Shown here: positions 26,301 through 34,600 of the stretch, in pieces
Numbering within the stretch: the first letter of the stretch is position 1
How the letters are laid out: each line of letters starts with the position of its first letter
The notes under the pieces: generated by a model
Database searches by the model: none
What the model was told of the DNA's origin: nothing
What the model saw: only the letters and a program-made list of their open reading frames with translations
NCBI RefSeq assembly: GCF_004765605.1
Contig: NZ_SRLC01000002.1
Span: forward strand, 372,001-436,000
Direction of reading: 5' to 3'
DNA from: Hymenobacter aquaticus
GTDB taxonomy: Bacteria > Bacteroidota > Bacteroidia > Cytophagales > Hymenobacteraceae
DNA: 64,000 nucleotides
Position numbers and translations under genes: made by a program

Positions 26301-28063
26301 TAGCCGCTACGCCCGCCCACACCGCCGTAGTGGCGGCCGGCGAGGCCCTGAGCTACCAGGCGCTGAACGAGCGGGTAAATCAGCTGGCCAACTACTTCCG
26401 CGGCCAGGGCATTACGGAGGGCGCCAAAGTAGCCTTCTGCCTGAACCGCCCCCTGGATGCGCTGACCAGCCTGCTGGCCACCCTGAAAGCCGGCGGCGTG
26501 TACGTGCCCCTCGATACGCAGTTCCCGGAAGCCCGCAAAGCCTTTATGCTGAGCGATTCGCAAGCGGCCCTGCTCGTGGTAGACGCGGCCAACGCCGCCG
26601 CCTTCGACCAGCAGAGCCTGCCGCTCCTGGTGCTCGACGCGCCCGACGCCACCTGGCAGCAGGAAGCCGTATCGGCTCCGGCCACCACGCTGCGGCCCGC
26701 CGATGTAGCTTACCTGATTTACACCTCCGGCTCGACCGGCCAGCCCAAGGGCGTGATGGTAACGCACCGCAACCTGGTGGATTACCTTGACGGCTTGCAG
26801 GCCAAAACCGGCATCGTGGCGGGTGAGTCGTTTGGCTTGCTCTCCACGCTGGCCGCCGACCTGGGCAACACGGTGCTGTTTGGTGCCCTGCTCACCGGCG
26901 GCACGCTCCACCTGTTTGCCAAAGAGGCCCTGACCGACAGCGAAGGGCTGCTCAACTACTTCGAGGCCAACTCCATTGGTACCATCAAGATTGTGCCTTC
27001 GCACTGGAAAGCGCTGCAAACCAACCGCACGCTGCTGCCCACCAAGCGCATCATCTTCGGGGGCGAGGAGCTGACAACCGACGTGCTGGACCGCATCCGC
27101 AAAACCGGGCCGACCCTGGAGGTGTACAACCACTACGGCCCCACCGAAACGACCATCGGCAAGCTGATGCACCGCGTGGACATGGCCCGCACCTACAGCC
27201 GCGTGCCGATTGGCGAGCCGTTCTCCAACACGAAAGTGTACGTGGTCGATCAGCACCAGAACCTGTGCGCTTACGGCGTGCCGGGCGAACTGCTCATCGG
27301 CGGGGAGGGCGTGGCCGCGGGCTACTTCGGTCGGCCCGACCTGACGGCCGAGCGCTTCATTGCTGATCCGTTCGGCGGTGAGGGCCTGGTGTACCGCACC
27401 GGCGACTTGGTAACGTGGTCGGCCGAGGGCAGCATCACCTTCCTGGGCCGCATCGACCAGCAGCTCAAGATCCGGGGCTACCGCATCGAGCTGGGCGAAA
27501 TCGAAAACGTGCTCAAGGCCAAGGACGGCATCCGCGAGGCGGTGGTCGTGGCCTTCGAAACGGTGCCCGGCGAGAAAGAATTGGTGGGCTACTTCGTGAG
27601 CAACGCGGAAACCGACCCGGCCACGCTGCGCAGCTACCTGCTGGAGCGCCTGCCCGAGTTTATGGTGCCGCAGACCTTTGTGCAGCTCCAGGAAATTCCG
27701 CTGACGCCCAACGGCAAAATCAACCGCCAGGCCCTGCCCAACCCGCAGACCTTCGCCGGGCAGCGCAGCCAGGAATTTGTGGCCGCCCGCACCGAAACCG
27801 AAGAGCGCCTGACTAAGATCTGGCAGAAGATTCTGGGCAAGGAAACCGTCGGCGTTACTGATAACTTCTTTACCAGCGGCGGCCACAGCCTCAACGGCAT
27901 CCTGATGCTGACCAAGGTGCACCAGCAGTTCAACGTGCGCATCGACGTGCTGACCCTGTTTGAAACGCCGACGATTGAGGCCCTGGCCGAAGAAATCGAG
28001 AATGCGCTGTGGGCCAAGGCCGAGGCCGTTCACAACGAGGCCGCCGAAGAGGTGACTATTTAA
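17309..28063 (+). CDS. Trimodular NRPS: degenerate C-A(Asn)-PCP-C-A(Asp)-PCP-E-C-A(Asp)-PCP
   Basis: 3584 residues. The first ~400 residues have the C-domain fold, but the HHxxxDG site reads LPMLLDIAS (about 110-118), so this domain should not condense. A1 (about 401-905), code DLTKIGEVG, as for Asn; PCP1 (Ser952). C2 (about 1008-1450, HHIICDG at 1142); A2 (1475-1966), code DLTKVGHIG, Asp; PCP2 (Ser2011); E (2064-2498); D-type C3 (2531-2977, HHHIIMDA); A3 (2988-3478), code DLTKIGHIG, Asp-like, though the A4 motif starts AADLG instead of FDLG; PCP3 (Ser3527). The acidic-hydrophobic tail AAEEVTI is a likely docking motif for the next protein's TubC domain. Module 2 is a visible recombinant of modules 1 and 2 of the preceding NRPS. 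Predicted chain: Asn, D-Asp, Asp. There is no docking domain at the N-terminus; the catalytic C for the first module probably comes from the end of the previous NRPS. Confidence 0.97.
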   Translation: MLSPISKNQEFYLQFTRNQDSARLEAECVLQYAVDRKTVAAAIQTVVARYDILRTVFVSKEGLSLPMQSIGEVGEQAGEMSEESEVTLARPLALHLEAAGPEAWRLKLRCLPMLLDIASIKLFFAEVAAVLAGTADALPAADDLIQTGQYAAWQEELATEENEEAAAFWKQASRPGEDGDLRLPFQQNPNGRPFVAAVKTAVVAAGALKSAAQRYGVDVQTLVVALYAKALQRFTERTAFALDFVTNGRAYEELASVIGPFSKNLPLQLELTDTADLAAFSARLQENIETSLDWSDYYFADRYAGIRAPNTRYVVEYHDVAPAAGASVLTNVVALTSAFSQKLLVLDNGATLDVQFQYDQNQYDATAAELLLANVAALLAEPTRSATALLPQDREIVAAANATAQAPTAEHTVLQLIEQAIAATPEATALVGPEESFSYQEMGAISKQLAGALKANYGVGAGDLIGLAFDLSTEIPLAMLGVLYAGAAYIPIDSNNPKERIQKILLDSRCKLILTQEELVEEWQQEFPGFSILTVAEVLASANEEAHIELPLPAAADTAYIIYTSGTTGEPKGCVITHANLLNYISWVNGYYFQAEPATGNFSLITNFSFDLTVTALFSAISRGKSLQCFERGLGISEMLYQSFEPGSGVDTVKMTPTHISLLAYLGLETTNVRHVIVGGEALLASHIRILRTLSPDIHIYNEYGPTEATVGCIVKEIGSVHDTVLIGLPITNMEAYVLTAELELAPVGSIGELYLAGQGLAKGYLNKPDMTSAKFVEVAALPGKRLYKSGDLARFLPSGEIDYLGRIDDQVKIRGYRVELQEIQKALDQHQAVNTSMVTLWKNASEESYLVAYYISSETLETAVLREFVADKVPEYMVPAVFIPVDAIPLTANGKLDVKKLPNPQDYFSKAAEYVPAGTEMEHRLVALWEEVLGTQPIGVHDDFFEIGGHSLKVTQLISRYHRDFEIMLSLQDFYTNTTIAGQAELIGRAAKFTFVNIEKTAEKDSYPASNGQKRLWVMSQVGDSSSAFNIFNAMQFEGEFYPENFEQALITVLNRHESLRTVFGQDPVTEEVRQFIRTTAELNFKVDYLDLTAAANQREQVLAVLEAEAKRVFDLGAGPLLRVGVIKTADARYVVYYNAHHIICDGWSMEVFISNTMNCYGAYLNAQENPLPPLAIQYRDYAAWLDKKMSGDSFQESRSYWLDKFSGELPVLNLPSDKKRPLVKTYNGASLRTKLDKEAVRRLRQFSQERGGTLLTGLLAVVKGVLHRYTGQEDIIIGSPIAGREHADLEEQIGFYVNTLALRTQLSADDSFEALFERVKATTLGAFQHQLYPFDQLVEELGLKRDTSRLPLFDCWLLLHQANTSYQNNGWDFGDLSIDAFPFEGEICKYDYLFSFAEFDDELVLTLKYNTDIYSEFFATQLQGNISQFLIAAVSNPAEQISQIAYLTEAETSALEMASQGAELTIENEGSLLTEFTSVVSRFGSRVAVSGFGGEQLSYAELDALSSQLAHFLLAEAGAQPLSLVALALPQSPAVVVALLASWKAGAAYLPLDSSLPAARQQYMLRHSQAQLTLTAELYAEFLTQAARYPTTAPERPVAAADPTAYVIYTSGSTGQPKGVAVGHGSLRNYCQWLAAEAQLTEADTAALLTSYSFDLGYTVLFPTLLTGGQLCLSAPEAVLEDAAATVAWLEARQVSFLKLTPSLVQGLVLSQGVQALAQVGRLRLLVCGGATMAGADMAALLASNPQLTIFNHYGPTETTIGVCFQRLTQDSIQGFVAQPVLGGPIANVELLVADARQQPVPVGVVGELLIGGRSLAQGYLHEAGLTASKFVAHPGKVGAQVYRSGDQVVRQADGRLRFVGRVDEQVKVRGYRVEPGEVQHALLQLPGLAQAAVIALKQAEGDAALVAYVVPTTGQEIDEAALRTGLLAQLPAYMVPSQFVQLAALPVTANGKLDRAALPDPGQQGRRGAHYQAPQGAVETALATVWASVLRRENISRQDNFYDLGGDSIKSILVVSRLRQQGYSVEVADILGYPVLAELAQRATKLTRQISQATATGSVELSPIQHWFLDNEQVDKQQYNQSILLTSQERLNEENLRQSLNKLLAHHDGLRLRFTQDANGSWQQEYAPITESVLAVYDITQLPAAEARAEQLRLSEQLQGSFELAAGPLFQAAVFRQPDGPDELLLVAHHLVVDGVSWRILLEDLSTLYAQAQQGQPLVLPAKTDSLQAWQAQQQQQALSPALQAELSYWQQQDQAPVHALPLDQPAGSNQVVDAQVQAFVLPAELTGQLLTQTHRALGTEVQELLLTGLTQALQAQWPLGPVRLTLEGHGREWLGRELDVTRTVGWFTSKYPLVLDVRPAADSVEALIEVKEAVRRLPGKGIGYGLLRYLHPAQPLAGAPSSDIVFNYLGDFGAGAGNADAQQAGLFSFSAQERGASVSSRRERSSVLEVSALIVEGQLRVSVSYSQQQYQPATIAQLLAHYEQHLTELIGTVAALEQRQLTPSDLTFAGLSRGELAQLTAQVGGVQDVYGLTPLQEGMYYHWVQDAGSRAHGIQVAYRLEGQLQVALLEQSYQQLVSSYDVLRTSFTHHYGGRALQVVQPRVSGGFHFVDLSHLLGEALTEAVAAEKEADLAQGFDLSRGSQMRLRVLQLSENQYELIWSHHHIIMDAWCSQLLIQQFTQLYQGLVSGQPVQLLERHKYADYLRWLDQRDAQASLDYWAQYLQGYEQTASLPTQVTSQEYTQQEAFFQIADADFAGLQQLSERLGVTLSTVVQSAWGVLLGRYAGTQDAVFGTVVSGRPGNLIGVEEMVGLFINTIPVRVQYGNDTTVKELVQQVQQLHIASEPHHYRQLAEVQAQSALGRNLLDHILVFQNTNAAESAEYAPTSDTPGLDIISKESYVQTNFDFNFVLYPSATQLAYRFRFNAAKYDPAFIERLGTHFQQILRAFVAQANQPVRTANHLPAAEQQQLLAQFDATGTLPRTEETVLSRFEKQVAATPAHTAVVAAGEALSYQALNERVNQLANYFRGQGITEGAKVAFCLNRPLDALTSLLATLKAGGVYVPLDTQFPEARKAFMLSDSQAALLVVDAANAAAFDQQSLPLLVLDAPDATWQQEAVSAPATTLRPADVAYLIYTSGSTGQPKGVMVTHRNLVDYLDGLQAKTGIVAGESFGLLSTLAADLGNTVLFGALLTGGTLHLFAKEALTDSEGLLNYFEANSIGTIKIVPSHWKALQTNRTLLPTKRIIFGGEELTTDVLDRIRKTGPTLEVYNHYGPTETTIGKLMHRVDMARTYSRVPIGEPFSNTKVYVVDQHQNLCAYGVPGELLIGGEGVAAGYFGRPDLTAERFIADPFGGEGLVYRTGDLVTWSAEGSITFLGRIDQQLKIRGYRIELGEIENVLKAKDGIREAVVVAFETVPGEKELVGYFVSNAETDPATLRSYLLERLPEFMVPQTFVQLQEIPLTPNGKINRQALPNPQTFAGQRSQEFVAARTETEERLTKIWQKILGKETVGVTDNFFTSGGHSLNGILMLTKVHQQFNVRIDVLTLFETPTIEALAEEIENALWAKAEAVHNEAAEEVTI
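21731..23346 (+). repeat. Near-identical A(Asp) repeat, copy 2
   Basis: Second copy of the 3489-5104 block. Downstream of about 23305 the sequence stops following module 1 of the first NRPS and instead follows its module 2 (9603 onward), which gives a recombination junction inside the conserved PCP core. Confidence 0.9.
23735..25673 (+). repeat. Near-identical E-C repeat, copy 3 of 3
   Basis: Third copy of the epimerization plus D-type C block. It differs from the other two most clearly around the C-domain active site, where HHHVIMDGWC becomes HHHIIMDAWC with AT-richer codons. Confidence 0.88.
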
Positions 28064-28102
28064 GGTAAGTGAGTTATTAAAAGCGACGAGTAGGAGGGGA
28101 GT

Positions 28103-28120
28103 CCGCGCCACCCGGCGCGG
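28103..28120. promoter_or_regulatory. 7-bp GC hairpin between synthase genes
   Basis: Perfect inverted repeat ccgcgcc/ggcgcgg with a 4-base loop in the 135-base gap before the next docking-domain NRPS. A similar context (ggggagtccg before, gggctgcccc after) is seen around the hairpin at 1666-1690. No T-run follows. Confidence 0.4.
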
Positions 28121-28198
28121 GCTGCCCCAGGCTTCGAACGGACCAGCCCGGGGGAGCTTACTGCTGCGCAAGTGCTATATCCTAAGCCTGTTAACACG

Positions 28199-31100
28199 AT
28201 GAAACAATTTCTGAAGACGTTACGAAACGCCGGTGTTCTTATAAAAGTAGTAGAGGGCGAACTGAAGCTGACCGCCCCCAAAGGCGCGCTTACTCCGGAG
28301 CTTTTGCAGGAGCTGAAGGCGCGCAAGGCTGAGCTGATGGCGTACTTAGCGGAGCAGGACAGCCAGGCCGGCTTCAACGCCATTGCCCCGGTGGGCGCCC
28401 AGGCCAGCTACGCGTTGTCGCCCTCCCAATACCGCCTCTGGGTGCTGAGCCAGCTGGAAGATGCGCTGGTGGCCTACAACATGCCCGCCGCCAAGCGTCT
28501 GACCGGCCCGCTGGACGTGGCCAGCTTCGAAAAAGCCCTGCACGCGGTAGTGGCCCGCCACGAGATTCTGCGCACCGTGTTCCGCAAGGACGAGCAGCTC
28601 GACGACGTGCGCCAGTTTGTGCTGGCCCCCGAAGCCAGCGGCTTTGCCCTGACCTACACCGACCTGAGCAACGACGCCAACGCCGAAGCCACGGCCCGGG
28701 CCTACGTCGAAGCCGAAGCCATCCGGCCCTTCGACCTGAGCGCGGGGCCGCTGTTCCGGGCCGCGCTGCTGCGCCTGGGCCCCGATGAGCTGGTGTTCTT
28801 CTTCAACATGCACCACATCATCAGCGACGGGTGGTCGATGAAGGTGCTGACCAATGAGCTGCTGCGCTTCTACCAGCAGTTCCGGCAGGGTCCGGCGCCG
28901 GCCGCCGAGCCCCTGCGCATTCAGTACAAGGACTTTGCCGCCTGGCAACGTACCGAGCTGGCCGGGCAGGGCCTGCAAAATCACCGCGCCTACTGGCTCG
29001 AGCAAATGCAGGGCGAACTGCCGGTGCTGGAATTGCAGCACGAAAAGGCCCGTCCCGCCGTGAAAACCTACAACGGCGAGATGGTGCAGTTCCGGCTGAG
29101 CCCCCAGGTGCAGGCCGGCCTGAAAAAGCTGAACGAAACCTACGGCGGCACGGCCTTCATGGGCATCATGGCCGCCCTGAACACGCTGTTTTACCGCTAC
29201 ACCGGCCAGGAAGACATCGTGCTGGGCAGCCCCATTGCCGGCCGTGAGCATGCCGACCTGGAAAACCAGATTGGCTTTTACATCAACACCCTGGCCCTGC
29301 GCACCCAGTTCAGCGGGGCCGGCAGCTTCGCCCAGCTCTACGAGCAGGTGAAAACCAACCTGCTGGGCGCCTACAAGCACCAGCTCTACCCCTTCGACCA
29401 GCTGGTAGACGACCTGGGCGTGAAGCGCGACATCAGCCGCTCGCCCTTGTTCGACGTGATGGTGGTGATGCAGAACACAGACCTGAACTTCGACGCCAAA
29501 GAGGAAGCCGGCCAGACGGTTTCCGACCTGCGGATTGCCACCTGGAAGCTGGGCGGCCGCCTGGTGAGCAAGTACGACATGACCCTGGCCTTCACCGAGG
29601 GCGCCCAAGGCATCGACGTATCCATTCAGTACAACACCGACCTGTTTTCGCCGGCCTACATCCAGCGCTTCTTCGACCATTTTGCCCAGCTGCTGGCCCA
29701 CATCGTGCGGGCCCCCGAGCTGCCCTTGCATGCCTTCGAATACCTGAGCCAGGAAGAAATTCACCGCCAAACCATTCGCTACAATGCCAACCATCTACCT
29801 ACTCCTGAACAAGCAACGCTGCACCAGCTATTTGCGCAGCGAGCTGCTACTCTGCTGCCTGAGCGTGCGGTAGTCTACGAAGACCGCGCCCTGACCTACC
29901 AGCAGCTCGACGAGCTGTCGAACCAGCTGGCCGGCTACCTCATCGACCAGTACCAGCTCAAGCCCAACGACCGGGTGGGCATCAAGCTGGAGCGCAATGA
30001 GTGGTACGTGGTGGCCGTGCTGGCCACGCTGAAAGCCGGCGGCGCCTTCGTGCCGATTGACCTGGCCTACCCCGAGGAGCGCATCAGCTACATGCAGCGC
30101 AACAGCGAGCTGACCGTGCTGCTGAACGACACCGAGCTGGCCGATTTCCGGGAACAGCAAAACAACTACTCGACCCTGGCCCCGGCGCCCGTGGCTACCA
30201 GCCAGGATCTGGCCTACGTCATCTACACCTCCGGCTCGACCGGGGAGCCCAAGGGCGTGATGATTGAGCACCGCGCCATCGTCAATACCGTGCTCAGCGA
30301 AATTGACTCGCTGGAAATGCAGCCCGGCATCCGGGGCATGCAATTCATGTCGTCGTCGTTCGACGTGTCGGTGTGGGAGATGTTCACCATTCTGCTGGCC
30401 GGCGGCGAGCTGCACATTGCCAGCGACGCGCTGAAGAAAGATGCCGCCGCCTACACCCAGTACCTCAACGACCACCGCATCGACATTGCGGCCATGCCGC
30501 CGGTGTACCTGCAACTGCTCGACATCGACCAGCTGCACCACCTCCGGCAGCTCGTGACGGGCGGCGAGGAAACCAACCGCAAGCTGATTCAGGCCTTCAA
30601 CCAGCAGGGCGACTACATCAACGCCTACGGGCCCACGGAAGCCTCGGTGGTGGCTACCACGCACATCATCAAGAAAGGCACCTACGACGGCGCGGCCAAG
30701 ATTCCGATTGGCAAGCCCCTGAGCAACATGCAGCTCTACGTGCTCGACCAGCGCGGCAACCTGCTGCCCGAGGGCCTGGTGGGCCAGCTCTACATCGGCG
30801 GGCCGGGCCTCTCGCGCGGCTACCTGAACCGCCCCGACCTGACGGCCGAGCGGTTCATTGCCAGCCCCTTCGAGCCCGGCGCCCTCCTCTACGACACCGG
30901 CGACCTGGCCCGCTGGACGCCCGAAGGCACGCTGGTATTTGCCGGCCGCAAAGACGACCAGGTGAAAATCAGGGGGCACCGCGTGGAGCTGCGCGAAATC
31001 GAAAACGCCCTGCTCGCCAGCCCCGACGTGCGCGAAGCCGTGGTGTTGGCCCGCGACATGGCCGACCATACCAAGGAGCTGGTGGCCTACTTCGTCAGTG

Positions 31101-31594
31101 AGCAGGCCGCGCCCGGGCCGCAGCTGAAAGCCCACCTGGCCCAGCGCCTGCCCGCCTACATGGTGCCCGCCTACTTCGTGCAGCTGGAGCGGCTGCCGCT
31201 GACCAGCAACGGCAAAATCAACAAGCTGACCCTGCCCGCGCCCACGGCCGAGCACGCCGCCGGCAAAACCGAGTACGTGGCCCCGGCCAACGAAATCGAG
31301 GAAACGCTGGTGCACATCTGGAAGGAGCTGCTGGGCAAAGACCAGATCAGCACCTCGGCCAACTTCTTCGACCTGGGCGGCAACTCCATCAAGATTATCA
31401 AGCTCAACCAGCTCATCAACGCGGCTTTTGCCAAGAATTACAAGATTGCCACGCTTTTCAACGTGGTGACCATTAAAGACCAGGCCGCCTTTATCAGCCA
31501 GGATACCATGCCCGATACCGATGCCGGCCTGGCCGAGCAAATCGAGGAATCGGTACAATCATTAGACGAGTCGCTTGCCTTATTCAATAGCTAA
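28199..31594 (+). CDS. Single-module NRPS with TubC docking domain: C-A-PCP
   Basis: 1131 residues from the ATG at 28199, which opens directly on a TubC-like docking domain (1-58); an in-frame start 27 bases upstream is possible but adds only intergenic-type residues. C domain about 75-515 with MHHIISDG at 204-211. A domain about 541-1011, with TSGSTGEPKG near 677, NAYGPTE, GRKDDQVKIRG and SNGKIN present, so it should be active. The code reads DVWAVGAVV(K), which I cannot match to a known substrate; the small and nonpolar pocket residues suggest a hydrophobic or aromatic amino acid. PCP Ser1063 in LGGNSIK. No E domain. The stop lies 6 bases before the PKS start, so the two are certainly co-transcribed and act in sequence. 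Confidence 0.96.
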   Translation: MKQFLKTLRNAGVLIKVVEGELKLTAPKGALTPELLQELKARKAELMAYLAEQDSQAGFNAIAPVGAQASYALSPSQYRLWVLSQLEDALVAYNMPAAKRLTGPLDVASFEKALHAVVARHEILRTVFRKDEQLDDVRQFVLAPEASGFALTYTDLSNDANAEATARAYVEAEAIRPFDLSAGPLFRAALLRLGPDELVFFFNMHHIISDGWSMKVLTNELLRFYQQFRQGPAPAAEPLRIQYKDFAAWQRTELAGQGLQNHRAYWLEQMQGELPVLELQHEKARPAVKTYNGEMVQFRLSPQVQAGLKKLNETYGGTAFMGIMAALNTLFYRYTGQEDIVLGSPIAGREHADLENQIGFYINTLALRTQFSGAGSFAQLYEQVKTNLLGAYKHQLYPFDQLVDDLGVKRDISRSPLFDVMVVMQNTDLNFDAKEEAGQTVSDLRIATWKLGGRLVSKYDMTLAFTEGAQGIDVSIQYNTDLFSPAYIQRFFDHFAQLLAHIVRAPELPLHAFEYLSQEEIHRQTIRYNANHLPTPEQATLHQLFAQRAATLLPERAVVYEDRALTYQQLDELSNQLAGYLIDQYQLKPNDRVGIKLERNEWYVVAVLATLKAGGAFVPIDLAYPEERISYMQRNSELTVLLNDTELADFREQQNNYSTLAPAPVATSQDLAYVIYTSGSTGEPKGVMIEHRAIVNTVLSEIDSLEMQPGIRGMQFMSSSFDVSVWEMFTILLAGGELHIASDALKKDAAAYTQYLNDHRIDIAAMPPVYLQLLDIDQLHHLRQLVTGGEETNRKLIQAFNQQGDYINAYGPTEASVVATTHIIKKGTYDGAAKIPIGKPLSNMQLYVLDQRGNLLPEGLVGQLYIGGPGLSRGYLNRPDLTAERFIASPFEPGALLYDTGDLARWTPEGTLVFAGRKDDQVKIRGHRVELREIENALLASPDVREAVVLARDMADHTKELVAYFVSEQAAPGPQLKAHLAQRLPAYMVPAYFVQLERLPLTSNGKINKLTLPAPTAEHAAGKTEYVAPANEIEETLVHIWKELLGKDQISTSANFFDLGGNSIKIIKLNQLINAAFAKNYKIATLFNVVTIKDQAAFISQDTMPDTDAGLAEQIEESVQSLDESLALFNS

Positions 31595-31600
31595 ATCATT

Positions 31601-34600
31601 ATGGAAACCAAGAGCAATTACACCGGTCTGGAAGTCGCCGTTATCGGCATGGCGTGCCGCATGCCCGACGCCAACACCCCCGAAAAATTCTGGCAAAACC
31701 TGCAGGGCGGCAAAGAGTCGGTGCGCTTCTACTCCGATGAGGAGCTGGCGCAGCTGGGCATGAGCCCCGAGAAAATCAGCAACCCGAACTACGTGAAGGC
31801 CGCGGTGAACGTGGACGACAAGGACTGCTTCGACGCTAACTTTTTCGACTACCGCCCCGGCGAGGCCATGATTATGGACCCCCAGACGCGCGTGTTTCAC
31901 GAGTGCCTGTGGGAAGCCTTCGAAGACGCCGGCTACGTGCCCAACGACCTGGCCGACACCGTGTCGTTGCACGTATCGGGGGCCGACAGCACCAACTGGC
32001 GAGTGTATACGCGCTTCCTGAATGAGCGCGAAAAGCTCGTCGACGGCTTCAGCGCCAGCCTGCTCAACAACGTGAACTTCCTGCCCACGCTGGTTTCCTA
32101 CAAGTTTAACCTGAAGGGGCCGGCGCTGTTTCTGTTCAGCGCCTGCTCCAGTTCCCTGATTGCGGTGCACCAGGCCTGCCGTAGCCTGCTCACCGGCGAA
32201 AGCAAAATGGCCGTGGCCGGCGGCGTCAAAATCAAGACCAGCGCCGCGCCCGGCTACGTGTACCAGAGCGGCATGATCTACTCGCCCGATGGCCACTGCA
32301 AAGCCTTCGATGCCAATGCCAACGGCACCATCGGGGGCGAAGGCGCGGGCGTGGTGCTGCTCAAGAAGCTGAAGGATGCCCTGGCCGACGGCGACAACAT
32401 CTACGCCATCATCAAGGGCAGCGCCATCAACAACGACGGCAACCGCAAGGTGGGCTACACGGCTCCCTCGGTGCAGGGCCAGGTCGAGTGCATCAAAACG
32501 GCCCACAAGCTGGCCAAGGTCGACCCCGGCACCCTCACCTACATCGAGGCCCACGGCACCGGCACCAAGCTCGGCGACCCCATCGAAATTGAGGCCCTGA
32601 CCCGGGCCTTCGACAACCCCAAAAAGCAGTACTGCGCCATTGGCTCGCTGAAAACCAACTTCGGCCACCTCGACTCGGCCGCCGGCATTGCGGGCTTCAT
32701 GAAAACGGTGCTGGCCATCAAGAACCGCCAGATTCCGGCTTCGCTCAACTTCAAGCAGCACAACCCGGAAATCGACTTCGAGAACTCGCCCTTCTTCGTG
32801 AACCAGCAGCTGCGGCCCTGGAACGAACCCGTGGTGCGGGCCGGCGTCAGCTCGTTCGGCATCGGGGGCACCAACGCCCACGTGGTGCTGGAGGAAGCGC
32901 CCGTGGCCCCGGCCCCGACGGTGGCCCTGGCCAAGCACCACCTGTTCACGTTCAGCGCCAAAACGGCCTGGTCGCTCGACAAGTACCTCGACGCGTTCCG
33001 GGCCCACTTGCAGGACAAGCCCTCCGAGGCCGTGGCCGACGTGGCCTACACCCTGCAGAGCCGCCGCAAAGCCTTTAAGTACCGCGCCACCGTGAATGCC
33101 CAGAGCCTGCTGGAGCTGCGCGACAAGCTGACGGCCAAAACCGGCATCTGCAAAGGCAACGTGCAGACGATTGACCCCAAGCTGGTATTCGCTTTCCCCG
33201 GCACCGGCGTGCAGTACCGCAACATGGGCCTGGACCTTTACAACCAGTACCCCAGCTTCCGGGCCCGCGTGGATGAGGGCCTGAACTACCTGCTGGAGCT
33301 GACCGGCGAAGATTACCGCAGCGCCCTGTTTGCCCCCGACGATGCGCCCGAAGCCGCGCTGAACCGCATCAACGCCACGACGGTGGCCATGCCGCTGATT
33401 TTCGTGCTGGAGCACGCCTTGGCGTCTTTGCTGCTGGAATGGGGCCTGAAGCCCAGCTACCTCATCGGCCACAGCCTGGGCGAATACGCCGCCGCCTGCG
33501 TGTCGGGCGTGTTCGGCTACAAGGATGGCCTGCGGCTGGTGCTGAAGCGGGCCCAGCTGATTGCCAGCATGCCGACCGGCGCGATGCTGAGCATTTATGC
33601 CAAGGAAGAGCAGGTGCTGCCGTTCGTCAACAACGAAGACATCTGCCTGGCCGCCGTCAACTCCCCGGATCAGTGCGTGGTGGCGGGCCCGGTCGAGGCT
33701 ATTGAGCAACTGCGCCTGGTGCTGCACAGCATGAACATCAACTCCGTGCGGCTGAATACGGAAGTGGGTTTCCACTCCAGCCTGATGGACCCCATCTTGG
33801 CCGACTTCAAAAAAGTAGTGGATGCCGTAGCGCTGCAGGCACCCCAGATTCCGTTCGTGTCGAACCTGCACGGCGGCTTTGCCACGGCGGAGGAGGTAAC
33901 GCAGTCGAGCTACTGGGTAAACCACCTGCGGCAGACCGTGCGGTTTGCGCAGGGCGCCGAAACCCTGCTGGCCCAGGCCGACGTGCTGTTTGTGGAGGTC
34001 GGGCCCCGCCGCGTGCTCACCGACTTCATCCTGAGCCAGGCCGAAGCCCGCGAGCAAGCCATTACGGCCGTCTCGACCCTGCGCAAGCCCAACCTGCCGG
34101 TAAACGACGAGCAGTTCCTGAAGGACGCCCTGGCCGTGCTGTGGGTGAATGGCGTGACGGTAGCCTGGCAAAACGAGCATCCGCAGCAGAAAGCCCGCAT
34201 CGTGTCGTTGCCCACTTACCAGTTCGAGAAAAAGCGCTTTACCGTCCGCATCAACTCCGACGAGCTCTACAACCGCCCCAGCGCCAATACCGCCGACAAG
34301 CGCGGCCGGTTCCAGTATCCCTTCTGGCGCGCCAAGTACCTGGCCGAAGCCGCGGCTGCCGGCCCCGCAACCTACCTGCTGTTCTCGCAGGGCGACAACC
34401 TGTTTCAGCACCTGGAAAGCAACCTGCTGGCCGCCGGCAACGAGGTGCTCGACGTTCGCCCCGGCGAGCAGTACACCGTCACGAACCGCAACACGATAAC
34501 CATTAACCCTACCGTTAATGAGCACGAGGAGCGCATCTACCAGCGCATTCTGAGCAGCAAGGCCGACACGCTCAAAATCGTCTACAACTGGAGCTTCATC

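Noticed and set aside
23717..28171. Very long open frame on the - strand (and similar ones at 5541-7898, 11667-15572, 17369-20197, 31580-34525, 36688-39639)
   Set aside because: They mirror NRPS/PKS coding sequence in GC-rich DNA, are composed mainly of G, Q, H, V and A, and show no recognisable domain.
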